Shown here: piece after piece, positions 36,507 through 44,757 of the stretch
Numbering within the stretch: position 1 is the first letter of the stretch
How the letters are laid out: every line of letters starts with the position of its first letter
From: Cellulomonas chitinilytica
GTDB lineage: Bacteria; Actinomycetota; Actinomycetes; Actinomycetales; Cellulomonadaceae
DNA: 64,000 nt
Direction of reading: 5' to 3'
Assembly: GCF_016862675.1 (NCBI RefSeq)
Contig: NZ_BONK01000002.1
Coordinates: 186,001 to 250,000, forward strand
Notes under the pieces: generated by a model
What the model was told of the DNA's origin: nothing
Seen by the model: only the letters and a program-made list of their open reading frames with translations
Databases searched by the model: none
Program-made: the position numbers and the translations under genes

Positions 36507-38150
36507 TCACTGGTAGGTGACCAGGTCCGGGACGGGCTGGACGGCGTAGGTCTGGGCCGGGTCGAGCATCGGCTGGTCCTCGTCGTAGAAGTTCTTCCAG
36601 CCCCAGTGCACGGGCGGCGCGCCCGCGCGAAGCGTCGCCCACGTGCCGGCCTTCGCGGGCTGCGTGCCCTGGCCGTCGACGTGGATGACGACCGCGAGCT
36701 CGTCGTGGGAGGTGTCGAGCCGCTCGCGCCCGTCGACCATGCGCAGGGAGAACTGGTGCACCACGAACATCTTCTGCGGGAGCCCGCGCTGCCGGGTCAG
36801 GTCGGCCAGCCAGGCGGCGACGGCGTTGATCTCGTCCACGCCGACCGAGCCGATCTGCCGCAGGTGCACCTGGTCGGGGGCGAGCCGCCACTCGGGGTCG
36901 AGCGCGAGGCCGACGTACGGCAGCGCCAGGAGGTCGGAGTACTGCTGCGCCTGCGTGAGGAAGTCCGTGCGGCCCGGCTGGAGGTCGAGGACCACGGCGA
37001 GGCCCGCGGCGCCGGCGGCCTCGACCAGCGGGCGCAGGGTCTCGACGGGGATGGCGCGCGAGTAGCTGCCGTCCGGCTCCGGGGCGGCCGACGCGACGGT
37101 CGCGATGATCTCGACGGCCGGGACGACGGTGTCGCCGGTCAGGGTCCGGAACGCGTCGGCGTGCGCCTGCGCGCGGGCGACCGTCGCGGGGACGTCCTGC
37201 TCCCCCAGCACGCCGAGCGCCGGCAGTCCGGGGGTGCCGTACAGCGCGAAATACCTCTTGCCCGGCAGGCCGGGGACCTGCGGGAACACGAGCTGGCCGC
37301 CACCTGGTGCGAGCTGCCCGGAGGACGCGGTCGCGACCCGGGACGCCAGCAGCGCGGGGTCGCCGAACGCCGCACCGACGGCGACGACGTGCGCCGGGTG
37401 GTGCGCGGCCAGGGCCTGCACGCCCGCCGAGGTGGCGCGCGGGTCGCCGCCCGGGACGTCGACCACCGGGATCCCGGCGGCGGCGATCGTCGCGAGGGCG
37501 GCCACGGGGGCGGCGCCGACACCCGTGAGCGCGACGGTCCCCTCGACGGGCTCAGGTCGGGCCGCGCGCGGGAGGGACGCGGGGGTCGGCGTGGGTGTCT
37601 GCGTGGGTGTCGGTGCGGGCGTCGATGCAGCCGTCGGTGCCGGCGACGGGGCGGCGTCGGGGTGCAGGACGGTCACGCCGGCCGGGACGGCCAGGTCCGC
37701 GGCCCCGTGGGCGAGCACCCAGCGGGTGCCGAGCCTGTCGAGCTCGTCGAGCAGCACCGGGGGCGGCACCGCGGGACCGGTGAGCAGCAGGGGCGCGCCG
37801 ACGGTCGTGGCCGTGGTCGCGGCGACGGCCTGCGCGGCGGGGTCGTCGGCGGCGGCGAGCGCGACGACGGGGGCCTGCGCGAACACGGTCTGCGACGCCT
37901 CCAGGGCGGCGGACTCGGCGGTCGCCGCGGGGAGCACCACGGCGGCGGGACCCGGTGTCGCGAGCGTCGCGGTCAGCGACGGGGATGTGCTCGTCGCGCT
38001 CGTGGACGGGGTCGGCGACGACGGTGCACCCGACGGTCCGTCGTCCGGTGTGCACCCCGCGAGCACGAGCAGCGCCGCGACGACCACCGCCACGGGTCCC
38101 CGCGCTCGTCGGGCGCCTGGGCGCACGTGGGGGGCGGAGGTCGTCGGCAT
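36507..38150 (-). CDS. Lipoprotein of unknown function with conserved C-terminal domain
   Basis: A 547-residue lipoprotein: hydrophobic signal (VAVVVAALLVL) and lipobox LAGC with Cys33, then a Ser/Thr/Pro linker. Residues about 68-270 look like two cell-wall-binding-repeat-type alpha/beta units (AAVVLPAATAESAALEAS, VALAAADDPAAQAVAATTA, AHVVAVGAAFGDPALLASRV). Residues 290-547 are well structured and barrel-like (FALYGTPGLPALGVLGEQ, LAVVLDLQPGRTDFL, VGLALDPEWRL, FVVHQFSLRMVD, FYDEDQPMLDPAQTY), recalling glycosidase-like TIM barrels, but no certain catalytic pair is seen. The ATG has a TAGAGT box 7 bases upstream. It is divergent from the TPP riboswitch. Function unknown. Confidence 0.82.
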   Translation of the reverse strand: MPTTSAPHVRPGARRARGPVAVVVAALLVLAGCTPDDGPSGAPSSPTPSTSATSTSPSLTATLATPGPAAVVLPAATAESAALEASQTVFAQAPVVALAAADDPAAQAVAATTATTVGAPLLLTGPAVPPPVLLDELDRLGTRWVLAHGAADLAVPAGVTVLHPDAAPSPAPTAASTPAPTPTQTPTPTPASLPRAARPEPVEGTVALTGVGAAPVAALATIAAAGIPVVDVPGGDPRATSAGVQALAAHHPAHVVAVGAAFGDPALLASRVATASSGQLAPGGGQLVFPQVPGLPGKRYFALYGTPGLPALGVLGEQDVPATVARAQAHADAFRTLTGDTVVPAVEIIATVASAAPEPDGSYSRAIPVETLRPLVEAAGAAGLAVVLDLQPGRTDFLTQAQQYSDLLALPYVGLALDPEWRLAPDQVHLRQIGSVGVDEINAVAAWLADLTRQRGLPQKMFVVHQFSLRMVDGRERLDTSHDELAVVIHVDGQGTQPAKAGTWATLRAGAPPVHWGWKNFYDEDQPMLDPAQTYAVQPVPDLVTYQ

Positions 38151-38157
38151 CCCGGCA

Positions 38158-38163
38158 ACTCTA
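38158..38163 (-). promoter_or_regulatory. -10 box of the lipoprotein gene (leaderless)
   Basis: TAGAGT on the minus strand, 7 bases before ATG 38150. Confidence 0.5.
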
Positions 38164-38242
38164 GGTCGGCCGGCGACGACCACGGACCGGAACTCCCCTA
38201 TCGGCGGGTGACGTCGGCGGGTTACGTTCGGGTCGACACAGC

Positions 38243-38342
38243 CCCCGGGGAGCGCAGGAGCGCTGAGAGTGCGGCCGGACACGTCGTCCCACCCGCAGAC
38301 CCGTGGAACCTGACCTGGTTCGTACCAGCGTAGGGAGCAGGG
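38243..38342 (+). ncRNA. TPP riboswitch (THI element)
   Basis: The two conserved pieces of the thiamine pyrophosphate aptamer are present in order: CGCTGAGAGTGCGG (38261-38274) and ACCTGACCTGGTTCGTACCA followed by GCGTAGGGA (38308-38335), with AGACCCGTGGA before the second. A likely -10 box TACGTT is at 38223. Downstream (38343-38483), CACGTCGCCGG near 38346 can pair with CCGGCGACCTCGTG near 38433, a candidate expression platform before the ykoF ribosome binding site. Confidence 0.92.
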
Positions 38343-38483
38343 CGCACGTCGCCGGCCGCGCGCCGGTGGCCGTGCCCGTCGGGCGGGTGCGCCGTCGGCG
38401 TGCCCACCGGCGGGCGGCCGCGGCGCGACGTCCGGCGACCTCGTGCGGCTGCCCGGGGGTCCGACGCGAGACGAGGAGCACCC

Positions 38484-39110
38484 ATGAGCACCGTGACGAG
38501 CACCCCCGGACCGACCCTGACGCCGACCGATCTCGGGGTGGGTGCCCGCCTGACCCTCCTGCCCGCCGACGGCGACCTCGTCGATGTTCTGGGTCGTGCG
38601 CTCGCGACCGCCGACGGGATGCGCGTCGAGATCGGGTCGGACGAGGTGTCGACTCTCGTGCGGGGGGCCGAGGACGACGTCCTGCTGTTCGTGCACCACG
38701 TGATCGCCGCGGCGGCCCGGGTGGCGGGGCACGTGGTCGCGCACGTGCACCTGTCCCGTGGCTGCCCGGGCGAGGTCGCGTGCGGCCTCCCCGACGACGC
38801 CGTGCTCGCGTACGTGGACGCCCCGGAACTCCCCGCGACGGGCCTGCGCGCCGCGGCGCACTGGGCCCTCTACCCGCTCGACGACGGCCGCCCCGGGCAC
38901 CCCGGCGACCACATGCGGGCGATCGAGCAGGCCGTCGCGGTGGCCCGCACCCGGGCGACGGTGTCCTCCGAACGGTTCGTGACGCGTCTCGACGGCGACC
39001 TCGCGGAGGTCCTCGGCGCGGTGGCCGCCGGGTGGCTCGCGGCGGGCCGGCACGTCCGTCACGTCGTCGCCCACGCGACGGTGTCGGTGGGGTCGCCGCC
39101 GCGGCGGTGA
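38484..39110 (+). CDS. YkoF family thiamine/HMP-binding protein
   Basis: A 208-residue protein made of two YkoF repeats (about 15-100 and 110-205), with GARLTLLPADGDLVDVLGRA and the segment VAGHVVAHVHLSRGCPGE. In Bacillus, YkoF binds thiamine and belongs to the ykoFEDC hydroxymethylpyrimidine uptake system (family knowledge). Here a TPP riboswitch directly precedes it, which supports a thiamine role, but the ykoE, ykoD and ykoC transporter genes are not adjacent; the next genes form the sulfur operon. The ATG has GAGGAG 6 bases upstream. Confidence 0.88.
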   Translation: MSTVTSTPGPTLTPTDLGVGARLTLLPADGDLVDVLGRALATADGMRVEIGSDEVSTLVRGAEDDVLLFVHHVIAAAARVAGHVVAHVHLSRGCPGEVACGLPDDAVLAYVDAPELPATGLRAAAHWALYPLDDGRPGHPGDHMRAIEQAVAVARTRATVSSERFVTRLDGDLAEVLGAVAAGWLAAGRHVRHVVAHATVSVGSPPRR

Positions 39111-39173
39111 GCACGGCCGGGCCTCCCGACCTGGGACGGCGGTCTCACCTGGCGAGAATTCCGACCAATCTGG

Positions 39174-39201
39174 TTGGCATTTCACGGAGCGCCTCTACAG
39201 T
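39174..39201 (+). promoter_or_regulatory. Promoter of the sulfur operon leader
   Basis: TTGGCA (39174-39179), 16-base spacer, TACAGT (39196-39201), then 8 bases to the ATG of the leader peptide. The -35 box overlaps a small inverted repeat, ACCA-ATC-TGGT (39164-39174), a possible regulator site. Confidence 0.65.
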
Positions 39202-39209
39202 CGCCCGCC

Positions 39210-39287
39210 ATGACGACAGCACGCCTCGCGGCCATCACCGGTCGCCCCTGCCGGCAGCGGACCCGCACCTGCCCGTGTTGTCGCTGA
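39210..39287 (+). CDS. Leaderless cysteine-rich leader peptide (25 aa), probable cysteine attenuator
   Basis: A 25-codon frame, MTTARLAAITGRP followed by CRQRTRTCPCCR and a stop. Four of the last twelve residues are Cys, and three of them (TGC CCG TGT TGT) stand just before the stop. A good promoter places transcription at the ATG. In mycobacteria, leaderless poly-cysteine frames of this kind act as cysteine-responsive attenuators of sulfur operons (established). Here the peptide stands in front of an operon of sulfur-type genes. With little charged tRNA-Cys, ribosomes would stall at the Cys codons and let transcription continue. The following 180 bases are C-rich with a GGGCCC hairpin. Confidence 0.8.
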   Translation: MTTARLAAITGRPCRQRTRTCPCCR

Positions 39288-39344
39288 CCGCTCCCGGGCC
39301 CGCCGCGCACCCCGAGCGCGACTGAGCCCACACCCGCACGGACA

Positions 39345-39362
39345 CGGGCCCGCACGGGCCCG
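39345..39362 (+). promoter_or_regulatory. Hairpin in the sulfur operon leader
   Basis: CGGGCCC-GCAC-GGGCCCG, a 7-bp stem and 4-base loop, 58 bases after the leader peptide stop, inside C-rich sequence. It has no T tract; together with the C-rich run it fits a Rho-dependent or pausing attenuator. The rest of 39288-39468 shows no gene. Confidence 0.4.
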
Positions 39363-39468
39363 GCGCGGGCACCGCACCCGACAGACCCCATCCAGCAGGA
39401 GACCTCACGCGTCGTGCCACGCCGACGCGTGACGGTCCCTCGCGCCCCGAGAACGAGGACGAAACCCC

Positions 39469-41187
39469 ATGAGCGACCAGCTCTCCCAGATCGAGAACGA
39501 CCGCCGCCGCCGCAGGAGGTGGCCGTGGGTCGTCGCGGCGTCGGCCGTCGCCGTCGCCCTCGTCGGCACCGGTGCCGCCGCGTTCCTCGGCGGCGACGAG
39601 GACCCGACGCCCACCGCGACCGGGACCGCGCCCACCGAGCCCGTGCGGGGCGGCACGCTCCAGTTCGCCCTCATCGACTACCAGCACGTCGTCGACGTCC
39701 AGGCCGGGTCGAGCTACGCGGAGTCGATCATCGGCGGCAACGTCGTCGACAAGCTCACCTGGCAGGACCCCGACACCGGCGAGATCACGCCGTGGCTCGC
39801 GACGAGCTGGGACATCAACGACGACCTCACCGAGTTCACGTTCCACCTGCGCGACGACGTCACGTTCAGCGACGGCACCCCGTTCGACGCCGAGGTGGTG
39901 CGCGCCAACTTCGAGCAGTACGTGCACGGCGACGAGGCGCTGCAGATCAAGCCGAACGGCGCGACGCTGCTGCCCAACTACGTCGAGACGCGCGTCGTCG
40001 ACCCCCGCACGGTGACGGTCGTGTTCAGCAAGCCGTCCGCGAGCTTCCTGCAGGCGTCCTCGTTCACCGCGAACTTCCAGCCCGGGTTCCTGTCGCTGTC
40101 GACGCTCGCGAAGAGCGCCGAGGAGCGCACCGACCCGCTCAACGTCATCGGGACCGGCCCGTTCGTCTACGAGTCGTGGACGCCGCAGGTCAGCACCGTG
40201 CTCGTCAAGCGCAAGGGGTACGACTGGGCGCCGCCCGCGCTCAAGCACAAGGGTGAGGCGTACCTCGACAAGATCGTGTTCAGCTCCGTCCCCGAGGCGA
40301 GCGTCCGCACCGGGTCGCTGGAGTCCGGCGAGGTCGACGCGACCCTCGACGTGCAGACCACCGACGAGGCGCCGCTGCGCGACAAGGGCTTCGTCGTGGA
40401 GTCCGGCCGGGTCCGCGGCGCGGACATCCGGTTCGACTTCAACGTCGGCCTCTTCCCGACGGACGACCTCGCGGTCCGCCAGGCCATCCAGCTCGGCTGG
40501 AACCGGGACACCGTCGCGAAGAACGTCCTGACCGACTCCTACGAGATCTCCACCTCGGTCGTGGCACGGGCCGTGGACGGCTGGGTCGACTACAGCGGCA
40601 CGCTGCTGCACCAGGACACGAAGAAGGCAGAGAAGCTGCTCGACGACGCCGGGTGGGTGCCCGGGCCGGACGGCATCCGCGTGAAGGACGGCAAGCCGCT
40701 CGTCGTCAAGCTCTCCGGGATCAGCAACCTCGTCGTCAACAAGCCCGCGTACGAGTCGATCCAGCAGGACCTGCGCAAGCTCGGCATCGACCTGCAGCTC
40801 ACCGTCGTGCCGATCGCCGACTACACGGCCAACAACGCCAAGGCGAAGACGGACTTCAACATCACGGCCGCGAACCGCAGCCGCGCCGACATCTCGGTGC
40901 TCAACATCGCCTACAACCCGACCCTCGGGAACGCGAACTACGTGCCCGACGGCTTCGAGGGCCGCCAGGAGATCGTCGACACCCTGTCGGCGCTCGAGAC
41001 GACGCTCGACCCGGACGAGCGGCACGCCGCCGCGAAGAAGGCCCAGGACCTGATCCTCGAGAAGTACGCGCTGACCAACCCCGTCTACACGCCGGCGCAG
41101 GTCATCGCGCACAGCCCGAAGGTGCACGGGATCCTCTTCGACGCCCAGGCACGCAACCCGTTCGTCAACACGTGGAAGGAGGACTGA
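39469..41187 (+). CDS. ABC transporter substrate-binding protein, family 5 (peptide/nickel type)
   Basis: A 572-residue extracytoplasmic solute-binding protein. After a short basic start, a hydrophobic anchor (VVAASAVAVALVGTGAAAFL, about 21-40) is followed by a Thr/Pro linker and a family 5 domain: VRGGTLQFALIDYQHVVDVQ, WLATSWDINDDLTEFTFHLR, DVTFSDGTPFDAEVVRANFE, NVIGTGPFVYESW. There is no lipobox Cys, so it is either membrane-anchored or released. Family 5 proteins bind peptides, nickel complexes, glutathione and similar compounds; the neighbours suggest an organic sulfur ligand. First structural gene of the operon; its permeases and ATPase are encoded 9 kb downstream. Confidence 0.93.
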   Translation: MSDQLSQIENDRRRRRRWPWVVAASAVAVALVGTGAAAFLGGDEDPTPTATGTAPTEPVRGGTLQFALIDYQHVVDVQAGSSYAESIIGGNVVDKLTWQDPDTGEITPWLATSWDINDDLTEFTFHLRDDVTFSDGTPFDAEVVRANFEQYVHGDEALQIKPNGATLLPNYVETRVVDPRTVTVVFSKPSASFLQASSFTANFQPGFLSLSTLAKSAEERTDPLNVIGTGPFVYESWTPQVSTVLVKRKGYDWAPPALKHKGEAYLDKIVFSSVPEASVRTGSLESGEVDATLDVQTTDEAPLRDKGFVVESGRVRGADIRFDFNVGLFPTDDLAVRQAIQLGWNRDTVAKNVLTDSYEISTSVVARAVDGWVDYSGTLLHQDTKKAEKLLDDAGWVPGPDGIRVKDGKPLVVKLSGISNLVVNKPAYESIQQDLRKLGIDLQLTVVPIADYTANNAKAKTDFNITAANRSRADISVLNIAYNPTLGNANYVPDGFEGRQEIVDTLSALETTLDPDERHAAAKKAQDLILEKYALTNPVYTPAQVIAHSPKVHGILFDAQARNPFVNTWKED

Positions 41188-41222
41188 GGGGCCTCGCGCC
41201 CTTCAGTCCGCAGGGGCCGGCC

Positions 41223-42455
41223 GTGGGCGAGCAGCTGCACCTCAACGTCAACATCCTCAACTCCGGGGTCTTCGGCGGCTCCTGGCGGCACCCCGACAAC
41301 CCGCCGACGTCCGCGTACACGATCGAGCACTACACGCGCGTCGCCCGGGCCGCCGAGCGCGCCAAGCTCGACGCGGTGTTCCTCGCCGACGGGCCGGTGC
41401 TCGACGGCGGGCTCGAGCACCGCAGCGGCAACAGCTTCGAGCCGACCGTCAACCTCGCCCACCTGTCCGGCGTGACGAGCGACATCGGCCTGGTCGGCAC
41501 CTTGTCGTCGAGCTACAACGACGCCGACGAGCTCGCCCACCGGCTGCTCGGCGTCGACCACCTCAGCGGCGGCCGGGTCGGCTGGAACGTCGTGACGACC
41601 GCCGGCGCGGCGGCGGCCCGGAACTTCGGCCGCACCGCCGAGCCGGCGCACGCCGACCGCTACACGCGGGCGGCCGACGTGGTGTCGCGGGTCGTCGAGG
41701 CCTGGGACGGCGCCGCCGACCCGTCGCCGCAGGGGCGGCCCGTCGTCGTGCAGGCGGGCGGGTCGACCGACGGCGTCGAGCTCGCGGGCCGGCTCGGCGA
41801 GGTCATCTTCTCGGCGTCGCAGACCCTCGAGGAGGGGATCGCCTACCGCGCCCGGGTCAAGGCCGTCGCCGAGCGGCACGGGCGGCGGCCCGAGGACGTC
41901 GTCGTGCTGCCCGGCGTCTCGACGGTCGTCGCCGCGACCGAGGAGGAGGCACGTCGTCGCCGGGCGACCCTCGCCGAGCTCGTGCCGTGGCCGTACGCGA
42001 CCGCGCGGCTGTCCGCGCAGCTCGGGTTCGACGTGTCCGCGCACGACCCGGACGCCCTGGTGCCGCTCGACCTGCTACCCGAGCCCGACGACGCGGACGG
42101 CTCGCAGACGTTCTACCGGCTCGTCCTCGGCATCGTCCGCCGCGAGCGGCCGACGTTCCGGGCGTTGCTCGACCGTCTCGGCGGCGGCGCGGGGCACCGC
42201 ATCGTCGTCGGCACACCCGAGCAGGTCGCCGACGACCTCGAGACCTGGTTCCGGGCCGGCGGCGCCGACGGGTTCAACGTCATGCCCGACGTGCTGCCGT
42301 CCGGGTTCGACGACTTCGCCGAGGGCGTCGTGCCCGTGCTTCAGGCGCGCGGGCTGTTCCGCCGCGAGTACGACGGCTCGACGCTGCGCGCCCACCTCGG
42401 GCTGCCCGTGCGACCGCTGCCCCTGACCGACCGCCCGCTCGCCACGACGTGGTGA
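41223..42455 (+). CDS. LLM flavin monooxygenase, NtaA/SnaA/DmoA family (first copy)
   Basis: A 410-residue FMN-reduced-flavin monooxygenase. It starts with the hallmark LHLNVNILNSGVFGGSWRHP and has NLAHLSGVTSDIGLVGTLSS, HLSGGRVGWNVVTT, RPVVVQAGGSTDGVELAGR, RIVVGTPEQVADDLETWF and GADGFNVMPDVLPSGFDDF, the standard order of this family, which includes DszA, SnaA, NtaA and DMS monooxygenases. These enzymes break C-S or C-N bonds using FMNH2 from a partner reductase and oxygen (family knowledge). GTG start 35 bases after the SBP. A short LLM-like protein follows 25 bases later and may be its partner. No flavin reductase gene is in the operon. Confidence 0.92.
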   Translation: MGEQLHLNVNILNSGVFGGSWRHPDNPPTSAYTIEHYTRVARAAERAKLDAVFLADGPVLDGGLEHRSGNSFEPTVNLAHLSGVTSDIGLVGTLSSSYNDADELAHRLLGVDHLSGGRVGWNVVTTAGAAAARNFGRTAEPAHADRYTRAADVVSRVVEAWDGAADPSPQGRPVVVQAGGSTDGVELAGRLGEVIFSASQTLEEGIAYRARVKAVAERHGRRPEDVVVLPGVSTVVAATEEEARRRRATLAELVPWPYATARLSAQLGFDVSAHDPDALVPLDLLPEPDDADGSQTFYRLVLGIVRRERPTFRALLDRLGGGAGHRIVVGTPEQVADDLETWFRAGGADGFNVMPDVLPSGFDDFAEGVVPVLQARGLFRREYDGSTLRAHLGLPVRPLPLTDRPLATTW

Positions 42456-42480
42456 GCACGACCCCTGACGGAGGCCGACC

Positions 42481-43362
42481 GTGAGCCCTGCTGCGATCCC
42501 GCTGCTGCTCGACGTCCCGCCCGTGCGCCCGACGGACGCCCGGTCCGTGCTCGACGTCCTCGCGCGTGCCGACGTCGCCGCGGTGCTCCTGCGCGACGGT
42601 GCCGGCTCCCCCGACCCCGCGGTGGGCGGCGTCGACCCGTCAGTCCTCGCCGGCCGGCTCACCGCGCTCGGCGGCCCCTCCGTGGTGGTCGAGGCGAGCA
42701 CCGGTCACCACGCCCCGTACAACCTGGCGCGGCGGGTCCAGTCGCTCGCGCGGATCACGGGCGGGCGCGCGGGGCTGCTCCTGCGGCCCGGTGGGATCGA
42801 CCCCCTCACGCGGGCCTCCGGTGCGGTCGACGGCCCCGGGTCGTTCGCCGAGTACGTCGCGGTCGTCCGGGCGCTGTGGTCGAGCTTCCCCGCTGAAGCC
42901 CTCGTAGGCGACGCCGCGAGCGGCACTTTCGCGGACGTCGGCCTGCTCGTGCCCCCGGCGTTCGAGGGCGCGACGTACCGGGTCGCCGGGGCGCTGAACG
43001 TGCCTGCCGCCGCCGACGAGCAGCCCGTGCTGCTCGTCGAGGGCGCGCGCGCCGTGCCGACCGGTGCGCACGGCGTGCTCGTCGGGCCGGACGACGCGTC
43101 CCCCGAGGGAGCTGCCCGGCTCGTCGTCGTCAGCGCCCGCGCCGCAGGGCACGGACCCGACGGGCTCCTGGACGCCGTCCTCGCGGCGGCCGAGCAGTCC
43201 GGGGACGCCGACGCGCTCGTCGTCCGCGTCCCGGCGTCCCCGGACTCGCTCGCCCCGGTCGTCGACCACTGGCTTGCCGCGCTCCACGGCGCCGGCCTCG
43301 TCACCGCGGATCGCGACGCTCCCCTGCACGTCACCCTGGCCCGGAAGGTCGTCCACGCATGA
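42481..43362 (+). CDS. Short LLM-like protein (first half-type copy), putative non-catalytic partner
   Basis: A 293-residue protein that aligns with the middle of NtaA-type LLM enzymes: HAPYNLARRVQSLARITGGR matches the YNLARR..LDHVSGGR region, and YVAVVRALWSSF..EALVGDAASGTFAD with YRVAGALNVP matches the region around the second flavin loop. The first strand motif (NVNxxxxG) is replaced by LLLDVPPVRP and the C-terminal VVGTPEQVAD segment is missing. This looks like a decayed or specialised paralogue, possibly a LuxB-like subunit of the preceding enzyme (inference). GTG start at 42481; the stop overlaps the metY ATG (ATGA). Confidence 0.78.
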   Translation: MSPAAIPLLLDVPPVRPTDARSVLDVLARADVAAVLLRDGAGSPDPAVGGVDPSVLAGRLTALGGPSVVVEASTGHHAPYNLARRVQSLARITGGRAGLLLRPGGIDPLTRASGAVDGPGSFAEYVAVVRALWSSFPAEALVGDAASGTFADVGLLVPPAFEGATYRVAGALNVPAAADEQPVLLVEGARAVPTGAHGVLVGPDDASPEGAARLVVVSARAAGHGPDGLLDAVLAAAEQSGDADALVVRVPASPDSLAPVVDHWLAALHGAGLVTADRDAPLHVTLARKVVHA

Positions 43363-44756
43363 CGCTGAACCTCGACGAGACGGCCACCGAGACGGTGGCC
43401 GGACCTCGCACCCTCGGCTTCACGACCGTGCAGGTGCACGGCGCCGACACGACCGACCTGGGCTACGGCGCACGCATCAACCCGGTGTACCTCAGCGCGG
43501 GCTTCGTGTTCGAGGACTTCGACCAGGCGCGGGACAGGTTCGCCGGCGACGACCCCGGCTACGTCTACTCGCGCATCAACAACCCGACGAACGCCGCCGT
43601 GGAGCGGCTCGTCGCCGAGCTCGAGGGCGGCGCCGCGGCGACGCTCGTCGGCAGCGGGCAGGCGGCCGTGACGGTCGCGGTGCTCGGGATCGTGCAGGCG
43701 GGCGACCACGTCCTGTCCGCCCCGAGCATCTACGAGGGCACCCGGGCGCTGTTCCGGCACAACCTCGCCCGGTTCGGGGTCGAGGTGGAGTTCGTCGACG
43801 AGCCGAACGACCCGGAGGACTGGCGGCGGCGGGTCCGCCCGAACACCCGGCTGTTCTACGGGGAGGTCATCCCGAACCCGAAGAACGACCTCATCGACCT
43901 CGCGGCGATCGCGCAGGTGGCGCACGAGCACGGGTCGCCGTTCGTGGTCGACGCGACCCTCGCGACGCCGTACCTGGTGCGGCCCGTCGACCACGGCGTC
44001 GACGTCGTCGTGCACTCCACGAGCAAGTTCCTCGCCGGGCACGGCAACGCGATCGGCGGAGTCGTGATCGACGCGGGTCGCTTCGACTGGGCCGCGCACA
44101 CCGACCGCTACCCGCACCTCGCCGCCCCGGCCAGCGGCCCGGGGACGCCGTCGTTCGTCGAGAAGTTCGGCGGGCTCGCGGCGTTCGCGTACTCGCGCGG
44201 CGCCGTCGCGTCGCGGCTCGGCCCGAGCCTGTCGCCGTTCAACGCGTTCCTGCTCCAGCAGGGCCTGGAGACGTTGTCGCTGCGCGTGCAGCGGCACTCC
44301 GACAACGCGCTGACCGTCGCGCGGTGGCTCGAGCAGCAGCCGGAGGTCTCGTCGGTCGACTACGCCGGTCTCGAGTCGCACCCGCAGCACGACCTCGCCG
44401 TGCGCTACCTGCCGCGCGGGGCGGGCTCGGTGTTCGCGTTCACGCTGGCGGACGGGCTCGACGCGGCCCGGACCGTCATCGACGCGGTCGAGATCTTCAC
44501 GCGGATGACGCACGTCGGCGACGTGCGCTCGCTGATCCTGCACCCGCCGACGACGACCCACTCGAAGCTCCCGGCGGCGGAGCGGGAGCGGGCGGGCATC
44601 CACCCCGGCCTGATCCGGCTCTCCGTCGGCATCGAGGACGTCGACGACCTGCTCGCCGACCTGGACCGGGCGTTCCGGGTGCTGCGCGGCGAACGACCGC
44701 CGTCGCTGCTCGCCCGGGGCGGCACCGCCGCGACGACGCCCGCGGAAGGGCTCTGA
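43359..44756 (+). CDS. metY: O-acetylhomoserine sulfhydrylase / cystathionine gamma-synthase family PLP enzyme (MetY-like)
   Basis: A 465-residue fold-type I PLP enzyme of the Cys/Met metabolism family. It has YSRINNPTNAAVERLVAELE, LVGSGQAAVTVAVLGI, VVDATLATPYLVRPVDHG and STSKFLAGHGNAIGGVVIDA, with PLP-binding Lys223. The long insert (YPHLAAPASGP..SFVEKFGGLAAFAYSR) is typical of O-acetylhomoserine sulfhydrylase (MetY) and not of the shorter MetB. It makes homocysteine from O-acetylhomoserine and sulfide, so it can capture sulfur freed by the monooxygenases. Translationally coupled to the gene before it; the next ATG is one base after its stop. MetY versus another sulfide-accepting specificity is not settled by sequence alone. 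Confidence 0.9.
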   Translation: MTLNLDETATETVAGPRTLGFTTVQVHGADTTDLGYGARINPVYLSAGFVFEDFDQARDRFAGDDPGYVYSRINNPTNAAVERLVAELEGGAAATLVGSGQAAVTVAVLGIVQAGDHVLSAPSIYEGTRALFRHNLARFGVEVEFVDEPNDPEDWRRRVRPNTRLFYGEVIPNPKNDLIDLAAIAQVAHEHGSPFVVDATLATPYLVRPVDHGVDVVVHSTSKFLAGHGNAIGGVVIDAGRFDWAAHTDRYPHLAAPASGPGTPSFVEKFGGLAAFAYSRGAVASRLGPSLSPFNAFLLQQGLETLSLRVQRHSDNALTVARWLEQQPEVSSVDYAGLESHPQHDLAVRYLPRGAGSVFAFTLADGLDAARTVIDAVEIFTRMTHVGDVRSLILHPPTTTHSKLPAAERERAGIHPGLIRLSVGIEDVDDLLADLDRAFRVLRGERPPSLLARGGTAATTPAEGL

Positions 44757-44757
44757 C

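Noticed and set aside
38161-39114. Open frame of 317 codons antisense to ykoF
   Set aside because: It covers the TPP riboswitch and ykoF on the opposite strand and has shadow-like composition; ykoF has a ribosome binding site and family motifs.
39111-39209. SAM or cobalamin riboswitch before the sulfur operon
   Set aside because: None of the conserved SAM-I or cobalamin core motifs is present; the Cys leader peptide explains the leader better.
39235-41127. Open frame of 630 codons antisense to the substrate-binding protein
   Set aside because: Val/Arg/Asp-rich mirror of a motif-rich sense gene; no start signal.
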